A stretch of DNA of 64,000 nt, from NCBI GenBank assembly GCA_030248135.1, contig JASANC010002070.1:62001-126000 (forward strand). The letters are read 5' to 3'. The DNA comes from Theristus sp. LFF4_11 (Eukaryota; Nematoda; Chromadorea; Monhysterida; Xyalidae). Below, piece after piece: positions 1 to 12,211 of this stretch. Below the pieces are notes generated by a model. It saw nothing but the letters and a program-made list of their open reading frames with translations, was not told the origin of the DNA and ran no database searches. Numbering within the stretch: position 1 is the stretch's first letter; each line of letters opens with the position of its first letter. The translations under genes and the position numbers were made by a program.

Positions 1-1
1 A

Positions 2-2892
2 GCGATCGCGTTCAGCCTCGGTCTCATCATCGGCGCGCTGCTCGAGTCCACCGCGCTGCGTCTGTTCAGCGCTGCCTGTCCGTCGTTGGGCGCCGGTGCG
101 CTCAGCGTTTCGGTTTTTTGTTCATTTTGTAAATGTCATACACTGGTTGCCGTGATCCTTTGGTAATATTCGATACATGTGCAGTCATACTGTATGTCTC
201 TTCTATCGCCGTTGTTGCATTCTATCGTTGAATCACGGTTTTTCATACCGTTTACCGTCGAAGTGTAAATTATTGGCTATCAAGCTACATGTTGGTTGGG
301 CGCTGCGGTGGAGGTGGAGTCTGTCCTGCATAAAAAGCAAGCGTCACGTGATCACCAACCAATCAGCTGATAGCCTATAATTTAGAGTTCGACTGTAGAA
401 ACTAGAAAAACAGGTGTTCGAAAAAGTACAATGCGTCTCGTCACAATTCTTACGTTTTTCCAAACCAAAAACCGATTACTTTTGCTCCACCGTGTCCAAT
501 AGATTAGACAGCGACTTGTCCGTCCCATCAAAACACTATTCCGTTTGCTTGCCGTGAGTGTGTTTTCTGCTGTGTGTCCTCCTAAGATTTTTTCTTACAG
601 CTTGCAGTTTTACAATTTACAATTTCTGCAGCATGCACCTGTCCAAGTAGCTCGGACGAGCGAACGAAGCAGCAGACGAATGCAGCGGTTGCCGCTGCCG
701 GCGTTGCTGGGGGGAACGCGGAGGCTGTCAACAAGGCGCCAGCACTCACCACTGGCACCACCGCCGGCGCATGGACTCAGATCACGGCACGGCCCGTTGA
801 AGGGCCTCCAGACAGCGCATGGCAACCGTCGAACGCAGCCGGTCAGGGCCAAAATCCATTCTGGAACAACATCAACAACGTGCAAGGTCAAAACCCGGCT
901 TGGTTCGGACAGAACGCCGCGGTGCAAGGGCAAAACCAGCAGTGGCAAAACAACCGCAACCCGGCGCCGGTGTGGCAAGGTCAGAACAGCGCGATCCAGG
1001 GTCAGAATAATGCCGCATGGGCCGGTCAAAATCCAAATTGGCCGAATTCCGGGCAGGGTCAGAATCCGTCCGGTAGCGGCCAATTTCCACCGGGCCAAAA
1101 TCCAGCGTGGCAGGGCCAACCTCAAGCAGGCCAAGGACAAAATACACCAGGCCAGAATACAGCGCGTCAGCAGTTTGTGCCAGCCTCACCGGCGACATCT
1201 CAGACTCAGTTGACCACTGCTAATAAGCAACAGGCGACTGTCGCCAACGACGTAGCCCCGCCACCAACAGGCTCAGGTGACCTTTTTGTCTGTCATGGTT
1301 TGTGTGTCTTTATGGTTCCTATCTGCCGTGTCGGTGTGCCGTGCCACTGTAGTTCTGATTGAGTTCGTCTTCAGCTTTCTATTTCTGCAGTCGTTCTTCT
1401 TTTTTTGTCACTGTCGGACTACTATTGTTGATCATTCTTTTGAAGGTTTCTGCTTCTACCATTGCTTCGAATAACACCAAAGAAATTTTAAAGTCGACAG
1501 ACATCGATTCAAATGGTAGCGGTTCACATTTCGTTTTCAGCTCCATCAAAACCAACTAAAACCAAAACCAAATGTATTTTTTTCTGGTTCTGAGACTCAA
1601 TGCGCGCACAGATTGGAAGACAGTTCCATGCTTGGCGGGGGAATTCAAAATTGGTGAAGTGACCCGAGTCCCTGAGATACGCCTGAATCACTTGGGCCAT
1701 TTTGAATCGCCGCATAAAGCATGACATTGGTCTCCATTTCCGCGTCTATGTGTACAAATGCATTGAGTGGCAGAGCCAAATTAAAAGACAATAGTTCGAG
1801 TCTAGCTTAGTTCCAATCAATTCCAGTTCAAGACCACTCCATAAAAGCATACAATTCAGCTGAGCCACTTTTTTGTCCACAGCACACTCGACCAACGCTG
1901 CCGGTGGCGCACCGATTGCAACCGGCGCCATCCAACCGAGCGACACCGCCGCAGAGCCGCCTGCCTCCCTCAGCAGCTTGCTCCCATTCGCATCGTCCAC
2001 CACAGACACGCCGTCGCCTCACTGTCCGTTCGGCCGCTCGATGCTCGGCGAAACCGGCCAGCAGTTCACGTCGTTGCAGTCGTTGAAACTGTCCGTTCGC
2101 GATCAGTACCACTGTCGCGACATGTGCGAGACGATCCAGACGTGCGCGCGTGCCGTGTTCGTTGCGATCGAGGCGACCTGCTATCTCGAGTTGTCCGACC
2201 AGTGGCAGTGCGACGTCATCGCCGTTAGTGATCGGGCCGGTTCATGGAGGTTTTCTGCAAGTTACAGTATTCCGTAAAAGGTAAAGCGTACGGTACGGTA
2301 CAACCGCATCATCAATGCCGAGTCCTCAGGCAAGCATGATGTTTCACTGCACAATAGCAATGGAAATCAATCAAACTGCGCGCGCGCTTTACTGGCAAAC
2401 AAATAAAACACTTGCTCGTTCAACCGTAACACGTACGGTCCAGAAATGATCTTACTGTACGTTATCGTCTACCGAAACAAGTTCAGTCCGATTACCATTT
2501 ACTCAGTTCTCTAGCAAAACTCAATCTCCTTGACGATGATCACAAACGTCTGTTCACTCACACACTATCGTGTTCGATGATGCCGAATACACCGTATTGC
2601 TCGGGTGCAGAGTTTTCTGCATTTGCCCGCCAATTTCAACCGCAATAATGCTCAAAACGTGCACCAACAGGGCCGCTCACGACGTGCGTGTCCGCCGCCG
2701 CACTATTGCGTCCTATGGAAGAAGGTCTGCTTCTGTCCGTCGCTGCCGGATGGCAGCACGCCGAGTGCACCGATCGCGGCCGACACCGAACTGGACACGG
2801 TCACGAGTCGCGTGCGATGCGGCGACGACGCCACCAAGCAGTACCAGCCTTCGCCGCACGCATATCTCAAGTTCATCTGCAGTTTTCAGTGA
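2..2892 (+). CDS. PAN/apple-like cysteine-rich protein with GQN repeats, 3' part of gene
   Basis: Four exons can be joined in frame: 2-128, 632-1276, 1883-2223 and 2671-2892 (TGA). The start codon is left of the window. Exon 1 encodes a hydrophobic stretch (AFSLGLIIGALL) that could be a signal peptide or membrane anchor. Exon 2 is rich in Gly, Gln and Asn, with about a dozen GQN motifs (GQNPAW, GQNSAIQGQN). Exon 3 has a cysteine pattern resembling a PAN/apple module: CPFG, then CRDMC, then a later CYLEL and CDV, roughly as in extracellular matrix or adhesion proteins. Exon 4 adds six more cysteines (RACPPPHYC, FCPSLPDG, VRCGDD, FIC). The likely location is extracellular. The PAN call rests on cysteine spacing and is moderate; the function is unknown. 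The large intron at 1277-1882 carries a copy of a dispersed repeat. Confidence 0.6.
255..400. repeat. palindromic MITE, CAGTCGAACTC family
   Basis: This is a degenerate copy in the first intron. The right end reads GAGTTCGACTG followed by TA, and the left end carries the inverted CGTCGAAGTGTAAATTATTGGC. Between them lie the inverted blocks CCAACCAATCAGCTGAT and TGTTGGTTGG and a CACGTG palindrome. Better preserved copies are at 17384, 41190, 46171 and 50869. Confidence 0.55.
1590..1780. repeat. dispersed palindromic repeat, TCATGC/AATTCAAAATTG family
   Basis: This stretch in intron 2 of the PAN-like gene has the order CTCAATGCG, CATGCTTGGCGGG, AATTCAAAATTGG, then inverted counterparts CCATTTTGAAT and AAGCATGA. 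The same blocks recur near 29165-29260, 42780-42915, 60185-60345 and 61865-62070. It is best read as a non-autonomous foldback or MITE family. No clean target duplication was found. Confidence 0.5.
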
Positions 2893-3474
2893 TATTTGAT
2901 TTTTATTGGTTTTTTGAATTGAAATTGTTAATATTTACTTCTGTTGTACTTGTTGCGCTTCGGTACTGTATATCGCTGTTTCGGTGGACTTTCGGATACG
3001 AACTGATTCATACAACTTCTGTTTGGTTTTTTATCGAACGATCACGCAGTGAAATTCTATGAATGTGCAGACCACAGAAACGTTCGATCGGTTTGAACGT
3101 CAAAACATGATAAACTGTGTGTTCACAGCGACAAATTATCTGTGCATTAGTACACATGACAAATTGACAATCCAATCGCCAGCAATTCAAATGATACAAT
3201 GAAATCACGAAGAGGTAGAAGCGAAAGCAATCTTCAAAAAGCTGATAAATCCACCGGACTGAAATCATGAAAGAAAAATAATGAAAAATAATAATGTGCT
3301 ATGCATGTATTACATGTATATGAAAAAAGTAAATGCGAAGCAGCGGAGGTTTGGAATAAAAGCAAAATCCGCAACACGTATGACAAATTAAAATCGAAAC
3401 CCACCGAAATACGACGCCATCACAACATACATAAGAACAATTAGTTAGAAAAACGCCTTGATAATGACATGCAT
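2893..3474. other. spacer between convergent genes
   Basis: This AT-rich spacer lies between the stop codons of the PAN-like gene (+) and the FAXC-like gene (-), so it should hold both 3' ends. I see no coding exon, RNA gene or clear transposon. Reverse-strand AATAAA-like runs near 3270-3290 could serve the FAXC-like gene. Confidence 0.5.
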
Positions 3475-5341
3475 TCAGGCGGACTGCACTTCTGCACTGA
3501 CGACCGGCGCTTTCTTCCAGTTGCTGTCCATTGAGCTCTGTGTGACCGCTTTGTCCCAGTCGGGCCAAAATTCGTTCTTTATTCGCACCAGATAGTGGTG
3601 CAGATTACGACAGTTGTCGGTGAGGTGTCTCTTCGCGGGTCGGTCCGCCACAGAGCCCCAAAGGATCTGAGCAAGATGACCGAATGCGGTGGCGTCGATC
3701 TAAAATCGAATAAACTGAAAATGATTTCAAAATTATTTTTTCAGTAGATTATTGCTTATTCAAAGCAAAAACCCATTCATGGCAAAACATTAAAAAAACA
3801 AGAATAATGTTCCGAAATGTTAATAAAAACCGTTCCACGATGATAAAAAAACGTCCGCCAACTGAGTTTGGTCGATCGCCGAACATGAAACGTTTGCTGC
3901 CGAGGAACAACGAAAGCGCCGTCAAGTCTGCCTTGGCCGTGTTCTCGTTCTCGTCCAGCGAATTGCGGCCGACGCCGTGGTGGAACGTTTTCGTGCGAAG
4001 CTGCGTTAAACCACAGCACAAAAAAATTCTTTTTCACTGAACTTGCATAACGACGTCGATCTGTTAAGGCCAGTTTATACCTGACGTATGCGCATACGGC
4101 ACGGCACGTCACGTCACTTCAGGTCTCGTGTTACTGTATACTACCGTTCATACCTGACGTACGTCTGCATACAAGTACATACTGTACGTCAGGTTTACAT
4201 TTTTACATTTACATTTTTAGCTTTACATTTTTGTGTGTTTGCTTTTAGTGCGAGATTTTTCTTCCTCTGCATTGTATTTTGGAAAAAGATGCATTTGATT
4301 GGGTTTTATTTTAACCTTTTTAGTTTTTAGAACTTTCGGCTTAAAACGTTGACTAAATACATGTACTTACACCGCCTGTTTCTCTATGGCAGCAAAAAAG
4401 TTGGATTGAGCAACATTTTCAATCGTCCAAACGAGACTGAGCGGGTTGCACTAATTGCACATCGATAAGTCAAGGTAAATCAGCAAACGTACCGCTCTTT
4501 GTTGTTGCCACGTGACCACCGGTAACATCATTTTGAAGACGCCCGAAAACTGGTGTTTCCATTCGCCCATTAATCTGTCTTTTAGATTCTGCGATCTCCA
4601 ATAAATCAGTGTCCTAAAATTCATTAGAACAAATTTTAAAACTAATAGAAAACCAACCACAATTATGAGCCGCTTTGACAGTGATAAATGCTACTTGTAC
4701 ACAGAAAACTTATTTGCAGACATTTTGGTCAAACGCTCTGTATCTTGTGGCCACCGGTGGTAACCAAACAAAAATGTCTGAATAAACGCCACAAGAGATG
4801 GAGCGTTTGACCAAAATGGTTGGAAAAAAAATTGGAAACGCATTTTTTTCAGTGTACTGTTTGTTTGAACGCAACTAACAGCAATCTGAAACAAACCAAA
4901 GCAGTGAGCCCTCAATGATTCGATCGATCGCGACAGCCTGCCATTTCTGGTCGTCCGTTTGTGGGTCAAGATTCTGCCGTTTAAAGATGTCGATCAGCTC
5001 CCGAATGATTTCGCCAGAATCGGCGATCTGTTTGCCATTCAGCTCAATGAACGGCACTTGCCCCTTCGCTGAGGTGACACGGAATTTGTTGTCGATATTC
5101 TTGAAATTTAGTGAGTTAACAAATTGCGTCAGGTGATTTTACAATTTTACAGGTGATGTCCTGACAAAAGAGTGATATGAATGTGTCCAACCTCATATTT
5201 GATGTCTGCCATTCGCAGCCAAGTTTCCATCTTCAACGAAAACGGTGACATCGACGGGCAACATCGTGCGCGTGGAAACTGATACAAATAGACGACATTT
5301 CGCTCATAGTCCTGCTTGCGCGCTGGCACCGATTGCGCCAT
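3475..5341 (-). CDS. failed-axon-connections (FAXC)/metaxin-like GST-fold protein
   Basis: Five exons on the minus strand join in frame to 278 codons: 5341-5192, 5099-4897, 4613-4493, 4000-3863 and 3699-3475. The N-terminal thioredoxin-like half reads VVYLYQFPRA, then SPFSLKMETWLRMADIKYE, then QVPFIELNGKQIADSGEII, the pattern of the FAXC/CDR family of GST-like proteins. The C-terminal half has HHGVGRNSLDENE, ALSLFLGSKRFMFGDRPNS and IDATAFGHLAQILW, the family's GST_C signature, and ends in FWPDWD. The ATG at 5341 is chosen because an in-frame stop lies just upstream. Vertebrate FAXC has an N-terminal membrane segment that this model lacks, so a non-coding or unrecognised 5' exon is possible. 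Relatives act in axon development in flies and cadmium response in nematodes; the role here is inferred only from family. Confidence 0.85.
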
Positions 5342-7111
5342 CTTGATAACCTTTAGTGTTTCTCTGTCAGGCTATTCGCTGCCTGAAAAAACAATTGAAA
5401 CAATATGATCCATTCCCTTATTGTTTATGTTGAGCAATACCTTCAACACTTATGACAGGTAGTTTTTTGATAAATTCCTGCTGATACCGCATGTATATGA
5501 GGAGCAGTCGGTTGGGAAGTGTGTGTGTGTGTTTGTTGCTGAGAATAAACGGACAAGGTGGTGCAGCAACAGTAACACTGCGTAACTGCTGCGAGGGCAT
5601 TTGAAAGCTACATATATTATTGCAAACCTATACTCGCACAGTATTGTGCCAGCGTACTTGTGAACAGAGAAGACGGCAATGCTGGCATGTAGGCACACGC
5701 ACATTGCTGAACAGGTGAAAACAGAATCAGAATGAATAAATTTTTCAACTCAATGCTTAACAGAAAAGCTGACATTTTACCTGCATACGCAAAGGAGAGG
5801 AAAAAGAGAAAACCGGTTGCCGTCACCGCGCGCAACACTTGGCCCAGAAAAAAGTCTTAATCGCGCTCGCAACGTTTTTTGATCTGTCGGTTATTGAGAC
5901 GTCAACCAACACTTTGCGGTGTGGTTGGTGTTTGTATGCAGTATTTTGGAATTATCTGCAAACTATATGTCATTGAAGCTAATCATTGATACGGATGAGT
6001 ACGTGATAAATCGCGGGTGGGTTGGGAAGACTAGTGCGTCGGTTTTATGAAGCTATGAAAACAACAATAATGAAATGGAAGAAAAAAGTGTTAACTTTTT
6101 GATGGGCAGATGATCTTGGCACGGTGATATGAGCATCTCTTTCTGTTCCATTGTTTATTTTGTTTAAAGGTAATCTATATTCCTTCAGAAAATTCTCAAA
6201 TGATTTTGCAGTGATTTTACTTGCAGATTGTATGACGAGGAGTTCGCAAAAAACTCCTCCTCATAACTCTCGCGAACTGACTAAATAAAATAACGAACCG
6301 ATATTTCGAATAATTTTCAATATTCATCGAGATAACAGAAGCCATGGTGAAGGTAAGTACTGTTTGTAACAATAGTGCAAACTGCATGTTGCTTTGAAAT
6401 TTGAGATTCAAAAGCAAACAAAGCCGGTAGGTAAACACGCGCATATGCATGAAACATACAAAAAACGGTTACCAAGTTGATAGTTTCAACTATAGATACT
6501 TCTCAGTTTTATTATAATCCAAAAACAGACGCCTTTGGCAAGAAAGCTTTGACAATAGTGCAAGTTGCAAGCGACAACAGATGACAACAAAATTGCCTTT
6601 TTTCATTCATTTCTTTCAAAAGTTCAAAACAATATTCCCCTGGCAAAAAAAAACAATAAACATGGTAACAAAACAATATTAGTATAACATCAAGCAAGAG
6701 AAAGGGCGAAACAAATTTATTTTTATCAACAAATTACTGCCATCAAACTTGAAGCTGACAAAATTTACATGTATTTTTGCAATTTTATACTTTCGAATTG
6801 TGTGAAAAGTGAATCGCATCAAGTTAACTAGAAATACAAAGTTTAAGGATTGCTCCAACTATGCTGATAACATTTCACGGTTTCTTAAACATATTTTTAG
6901 TTTTGGCTGACAACAATTTACGGTACAACATTTCGATAAGCTTGTTCAGCAGCAACAACGGAGACACGCGTGCAATACATTTCGGTGGGAAGAAGAACAG
7001 AAACGCAGCAATAGAGGAACTGGGTCACAAAGACAAACAAACGGTTTTGTAGACCGTGCTAATACTTTAAATTAGCGCCAGGAATAGGTGAACACGTCTC
7101 AATTTGTAACC
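5342..7111. other. divergent spacer; one weak signal-peptide-like ORF
   Basis: This is the shared upstream region of the FAXC-like gene (-) and the ABC transporter (+). On the minus strand, 5838-5617 starts MLRAVTATGFLFFLSFAYAG, which looks like a signal peptide and is followed by a GTAAAA donor. Possible continuing exons (5704-5450) resemble no family convincingly. It could be a small secreted-protein gene or a 5' exon of the FAXC-like gene. An isolated ATGGTGAAGGTAAGT at about 6343-6360 looks like a tiny first exon with a strong donor, but no partner was found. The rest is AT-rich with nothing recognisable. Confidence 0.35.
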
Positions 7112-10100
7112 ATGAGCGAAAAAACACCTTTACTTTCGGTTGAACCGACGTCTGAGCAGCAAGATGGCGCAAGCAAACCGCGCAAACGCAAGTCCAAAGA
7201 GAAACCAAAACGGCAAGCATCGCAGGCAGCCAGCGATATTGACGTTGAATCAGCAATTGGTTTGCCAGCCAAGGTGAGCCGCAAAATTGTTTTTTTTTGT
7301 AAAAAAATCTTTACACCACTATTGATGAAAACTCGAATGAATCACACTCAACGATATTGTTTTTTAAAAGCTTCACCACATATATTTCACTGCAGAAAGC
7401 TCGGGAAGAATCATCAGTCCGCGTTGCCTTACGAAACATTTGGACGCTGCGCGCTGATCTTTGGCCGACTAAAAGTTTTTGGCTGCAATTTAGTGCAATC
7501 ACATGTTTGCTGATCTTAGCAGCCGGCCGGGTGATCAATTTGTACGTGCCGATTTACAGCAAACTGATAGGTTCGTGTACCGCTAAACGACTTCATAATC
7601 ATTTGCGGATTTTTATTCAGACTTTTCACTCATCTTGTTGTTCAGTGAACAGTTTGACACCGTCGGAAAACAACGGAACCATTTCGTTTCGCTACGACAT
7701 TATTCTCGTCTACAGCGCGTTCAAGTTCTTACAAGGCTCTGGCTTCTCAGGTACGATTCGTAATATTATTTCAGTTCAGAGATGTGTATGGTTCCCATCG
7801 TTTTTTCACTTGAGGTGGTTTGCTAAATGCTCTACGCCTTCTGCTGTGGATCAAAGTGCAACAATACACAACGCGAGAAGTTCAACTGCGACTGTTTGCG
7901 CATCTTCACGGGTACGGAAACAAATTTTTAAGATGAAAATTATACTAAACTTGGTTTTAGTACATTTATCTGCAAACGTAGAACTGGAATTCATGCCTCT
8001 GCGTTATTATCAACTCTATCAGGTATTAGTATCAGTCTACTTAACAAACATGACAAAATCAAAAAAAACTTTGAAGGTTACCGCTTCGATGGCATTTATC
8101 GAGGAAAACGGGTGAAATCCTTCGAATCATGGATCGCGGCACACTGAGCGTGAACCAGTTGGCAAACATCATCATATACCAAATCCTTCCGACCGTACTC
8201 GACATCATTGTGGCGATCGTTTACTTCTTCACTGCGTTCAACTATCTGTTCGCCATCATCGTCTTTCTGACAATGGCTGTTTATCTGCGTAAAACGATTG
8301 ATTTTTTTAAACTGATCGCTTTATGTTTTGTTTTGTGGCGCTCTCAGTCGAATTCAATATTGAAAGAGAACACTCACAGTGTTGACTGCCGTGATCACCG
8401 AATGGCGAACCAAGTTCCGCCGACGTATGAACGCATTCGATAACGCGCAGCGTGCCAAAGCCGTTGACTCGCTTCTGAATTTTGAAACTGTTCGTGTATT
8501 GTTGGATAATGACACGATTCGGTGACGTTACCGCAATTTTTTCGTTTCAAATCGTTTGTTTTTTAGGTGAAATATTACAACAACGAGGATTTTGAATACA
8601 ATCGTTATCGGAAATCGATTTTGTCTTATCAGGTAAAGAACTGCTATTCATTTGTTGTGAAGTTTGTTTGAAAATGAAATAAATACACTCTTGAATAACG
8701 CAGGCAATAATATTTCCAGAACGCTGAATACGATACCAACATTTCGTTGGCCATACTAAACAGCTCCCAGGCGCTGACCATCACAGTGGGCTTAGCAGCC
8801 GGGACGCTTTTATCAGCATATTTTGTGAGTGAAAGCTCCTACGGAATGACCGTCGGTGATTACGTGTTGTTCACCACCTATCTGCAACAGTTGTACACGC
8901 CGTTAAATCTCCTCGGAACGTTCTACTCGTTAGTGAGCAAGTATTCGTGTTTCGTTGTCGTTTATAACTCTTAAAACGCATTCATGAAGCAATGGACGCG
9001 CAGCTACATGTTTTAACATTATTGCTGTCGCTACAGTGCAGCATCATCACTGAATACTGCTTCATGAATGCCCGGCCCGCTTTAACGTCAACATTTTCTT
9101 GCTTAGAATGATACAACAGAATTTGGTCGACATGGAAAACATGTGCGAATTGTTGGAAGTGAAGCCAGAAGTATGTCACACAGCCGTTCCTTGGTCACAA
9201 TATGCGGGTTTATTATTTCAAATGCGGCAAAAACAATACATTTCAAGATTGTCGACATTCCCCGGGCACCAGCACTGCATTTGAGTGACGGCAAACTCGA
9301 GTTCAGAGATGTTTCGTTCCATTATGTCCCCGAAAAGTCGGTGCTACGAAACGTATCCTTCACGGTGCCACCTGGAAGATCAATGGCCCTGGTATACGTT
9401 TCTAAAAAATGACTAGTCGTACATTCATGATGAAAGTTTGCTGTTGAATTCTAGGTTGGTCCATCTGGCAGCGGCAAAAGCACCATAATTCGCTTGTTGT
9501 TTCGATTCTACGACGTCGTGTCCGGTGGTATCTTTGTGGACGGTCAGAACATTCAAATGGTCCAGCAGAAGTCACTGCGCGCTCAGATGGGTGTTGTACC
9601 ACAAGACACCGTGTTGTTCAATGACACCATTCGGTTTGTCATTATCTGGAGATGAAAAAAAACGATAAAAAAATTTTTCGTGAAAAAATGCTGAATCGTA
9701 ATAATTGGATTTTAGCCCATTTTCACCTAATTTCCGTACTCATAACTGACAGAAAATTAATGGTCATGATTTCCAGTAAAAAGGTTTGGCACATAACCGG
9801 TTTCTCGAAAAAAAAATTCCCAAAAAATTGAGCCTGTTTTTCCGAACAGGTTTAATTTCCGATATAAAACCGTTTTTTTCTAATGCCATCTCAATTACGG
9901 CTAGTTGAGCTCACTTTTGTTTTTCAAACCGAAACCTTGTTTCAAAATTATCAGTTACAACATTCGTTACGGTCGAGTGCAAGCTACCGATAAAGAAGTC
10001 GAAGAAGCAGCAAATGACGCGGACATTCACAGTCGCATCGTGACATTTCCGGATGGTACACGCAACTAGAATCACTTGAAATTACTTGCTAAACCCTGGC

Positions 10101-12211
10101 TTATCCCATATAAACGTACATATGAGGCCTTCCGCCGAAAAATCGCCTGAGGGTGGACAGTCTAGAATTGGACTTGGTCTCCGATTTGGCTCAAATTTTA
10201 ACACAGTCAACTAGGTCCAAAAACTCGGCCAAAAATCAATTTTCAGCCCAATCGGCCAAACCACGCGCGAATGGCAGCCATTTTAAAAAGGTACACTTTT
10301 TTTGGAGAGGTCATTTTTTGGACCTCATTTTTGGGCATGTTACGAAAAACGCTGCCATCAACACGTGCGTTTACCATTTGAGCTGAAATTTGTACTGTAG
10401 TTAGGAAACACTTTGGGCTATCTTTGGACCAATTTTTGGTTTCATTGCTTACTGTATGCGCGCGGTACAGTAGCCTAAGTGCAACTGCTACTCACATACC
10501 AAATTTTAACGCAATCTGTTCTGTCGGCACACGTGCAGGAGCATTTGAATTTTCACATTTGATCAAAAAAAGGTTGCACTTAGGCTACTGTACCGCGCGC
10601 ATACAGTAAGCAATGAAACCAAAAATTGGTCCAAAGATAGCCCAAAGTGTTTCCTAACTATAGTACAAATTTCAGCTCAAATGGTAAACGCACGTGTTGG
10701 TGGCAGCGTTTTTCGTAACATGCCCAAAAACGAGGTCCAAAAAATGACCTCTCCAAAAAAAGTGTACCTTTTTAAAATGGCTGCCATTCGCGCGTGGTTT
10801 GGCCGATTGGGCTGAAAATTGATTTTTGGCCGAGTTTTTGGACCTAGTTGACTGTGTTAAAATTTGAGCCAAATCGGAGACCAAGTCCAATTCTAGACTG
10901 TCCACCCTCAGGCGATTTTTCGGCGGAAGGCCTCATAACAATACTTATATAAACTGGGGATTCTAATCTTCCAACTTCCCCCATGTTGTTACAACTACCG
11001 CGACGCAGGTTACAAAACGAACGTTGGCGAACGAGGATTGAAACTGAGCGGCGGCGAGAAACAGCGAGTCGCGATCGCACGCACTTTGCTGAAGGCGCCC
11101 ACGTTTGTGCTGCTGGATGAAGTTGGTTAACCCGTGAAATTCAAATCCAAAAAGGCCACTTTGTGCTGACAATTACGCAAAAAAGAAGCATTATATTAAA
11201 AGGCAACATCAGCGTTGGACACGCAAACCGAACGGAACATCCAAGCATCGTTGGCACGTGTGTTTATGGGGCGTACAAGTTTGATAGTGGCACATCGTCT
11301 GTCGACCGTGGTTGATTGTGATGAAATCGTGGTGTTACGCGACGGCGAGATTATAGAGCGCGGACGGTAAGTCAGAAAACCGGTGATGCAGCAAATCGAA
11401 TCAACTCAACCCATTGAAAGAGCAACTTTTAAAGAATCCTGATAAAATTGTGATTTTCCCACTGATACTGCAGACATTCCGAATTGCTGCAAGCGCAAGG
11501 CGTCTACGCGAACATGTGGCAAGAGCAGCAGTCGTCAGCGTTTGACGATTCAGACAGTGACGAGGATGGAAATGACACGGGCAAAGCAATGCAACCTGTC
11601 GATGAAGAAGATTTGGCGCGAGCAAAGGGAAAACTGGAACGAGGAATGTCTGTGGATGAGCAGGTGATCGCAATTAGGAAATGCTAATGATTGAACTGCC
11701 ACTGAACGTTTGGTTAATGACTTGCTAGGTGAATTTGTGCGGCGGCGTTGAAATACCCGTGCGACAGCGTCATGTGACGTGATTTGCGGCAATTACACTG
11801 CAACCTGCAGAGCTTAGTAGGCATTCGCACCGTGTTACTATCTTTCTGTTCTCTCACAGTAATCCACGCCCAACCGAATCAACATCATGACATCGTCGCA
11901 CAGCTATGACCGGAACATGAAGCATCCCCTGATGTCTCCTAAAGTAGCACACAAAAAAAACACTCGTTAGTAAAAAATAATCAACGCCACTGGATCAGTG
12001 TTGTTATCTAGATAGATTGGCGAGTTGCACCGGCGACCAAACATTCAATTTCGCAATACACCAAACCCAAAAAACACATTTAAACGAATCAATCGTGCAG
12101 GCTTACGTGCACGCCATTGATGACACGACGTCGTCGCGGGAAGCCATTGGACCACCAGATGATCTGCCGGAAGAGCCAGAGCACAGCGACAAGCAAACCG
12201 TTGAAAAATGA
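7112..12211 (+). CDS. ABCB6/HMT-1-type half ABC transporter
   Basis: Sixteen exons keep frame through to TGA and give 733 residues: 7112-7273, 7396-7570, 7646-7750, 7815-7911, 8077-8288, 8380-8489, 8567-8632, 8720-8928, 9107-9170, 9248-9391, 9455-9633, 9955-10055, 11009-11121, 11203-11366, 11474-11663 and 12101-12211. The order is one six-helix membrane domain, then one nucleotide-binding domain. Visible motifs are the ABCB6-like loop [20 protein letters not shown], Walker [10 protein letters not shown] (about residue 450), signature LSGGEKQ (about 555), Walker B FVLLDE (about 579) and H-loop AHR (about 611). Half transporters dimerise; relatives move porphyrins, heme or metal-thiol conjugates in mitochondrial, endolysosomal or vacuolar membranes. 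The N terminus is only about 55 polar residues ([12 protein letters not shown]), so the usual extra TMD0 bundle is absent from this model; an in-frame TAG precedes the ATG. The acidic C-terminal exon is less certain. Confidence 0.92.
8979..9072. repeat. 94-bp palindromic repeat, GCATTCATGAAGC family
   Basis: This repeat, in an intron of the ABC transporter gene, begins GCATTCATGAAGCAATGGACGC and ends ATACTGCTTCATGAATGCC, so the two ends are inverted copies. Related palindromes of the same size lie at 29276-29374, 30301-30393 and 30936-31042. It is probably a very short MITE. Confidence 0.6.
10123..10935. mobile_element. foldback element with ~360-bp near-identical inverted arms
   Basis: The 813-bp element sits in an intron of the ABC transporter gene. 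It starts TGAGGCCTTCCGCCG and ends with the exact inverse CGGCGGAAGGCCTCA, flanked on both sides by TA. The arms (about 10123-10480 and 10578-10935) differ at only a few positions over some 360 bases, around a spacer of about 100 bases. Both arms contain the same 77-codon open frame read outward in opposite directions, which is a consequence of the inversion and not a gene. TA duplication suggests a Tc1/mariner-mobilised foldback MITE. Near-identity implies recent insertion or arm homogenisation. Confidence 0.8.

Noticed and set aside
610..1140. 176-codon minus-strand open frame
   Set aside because: It is the reverse shadow of the GQN-repeat exon; the plus-strand frame has repeat structure and splice sites.
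10153..10905. Two identical 77-codon frames in opposite directions
   Set aside because: They lie in the inverted arms of the foldback element and are one sequence counted twice; no domain or codon bias supports coding.
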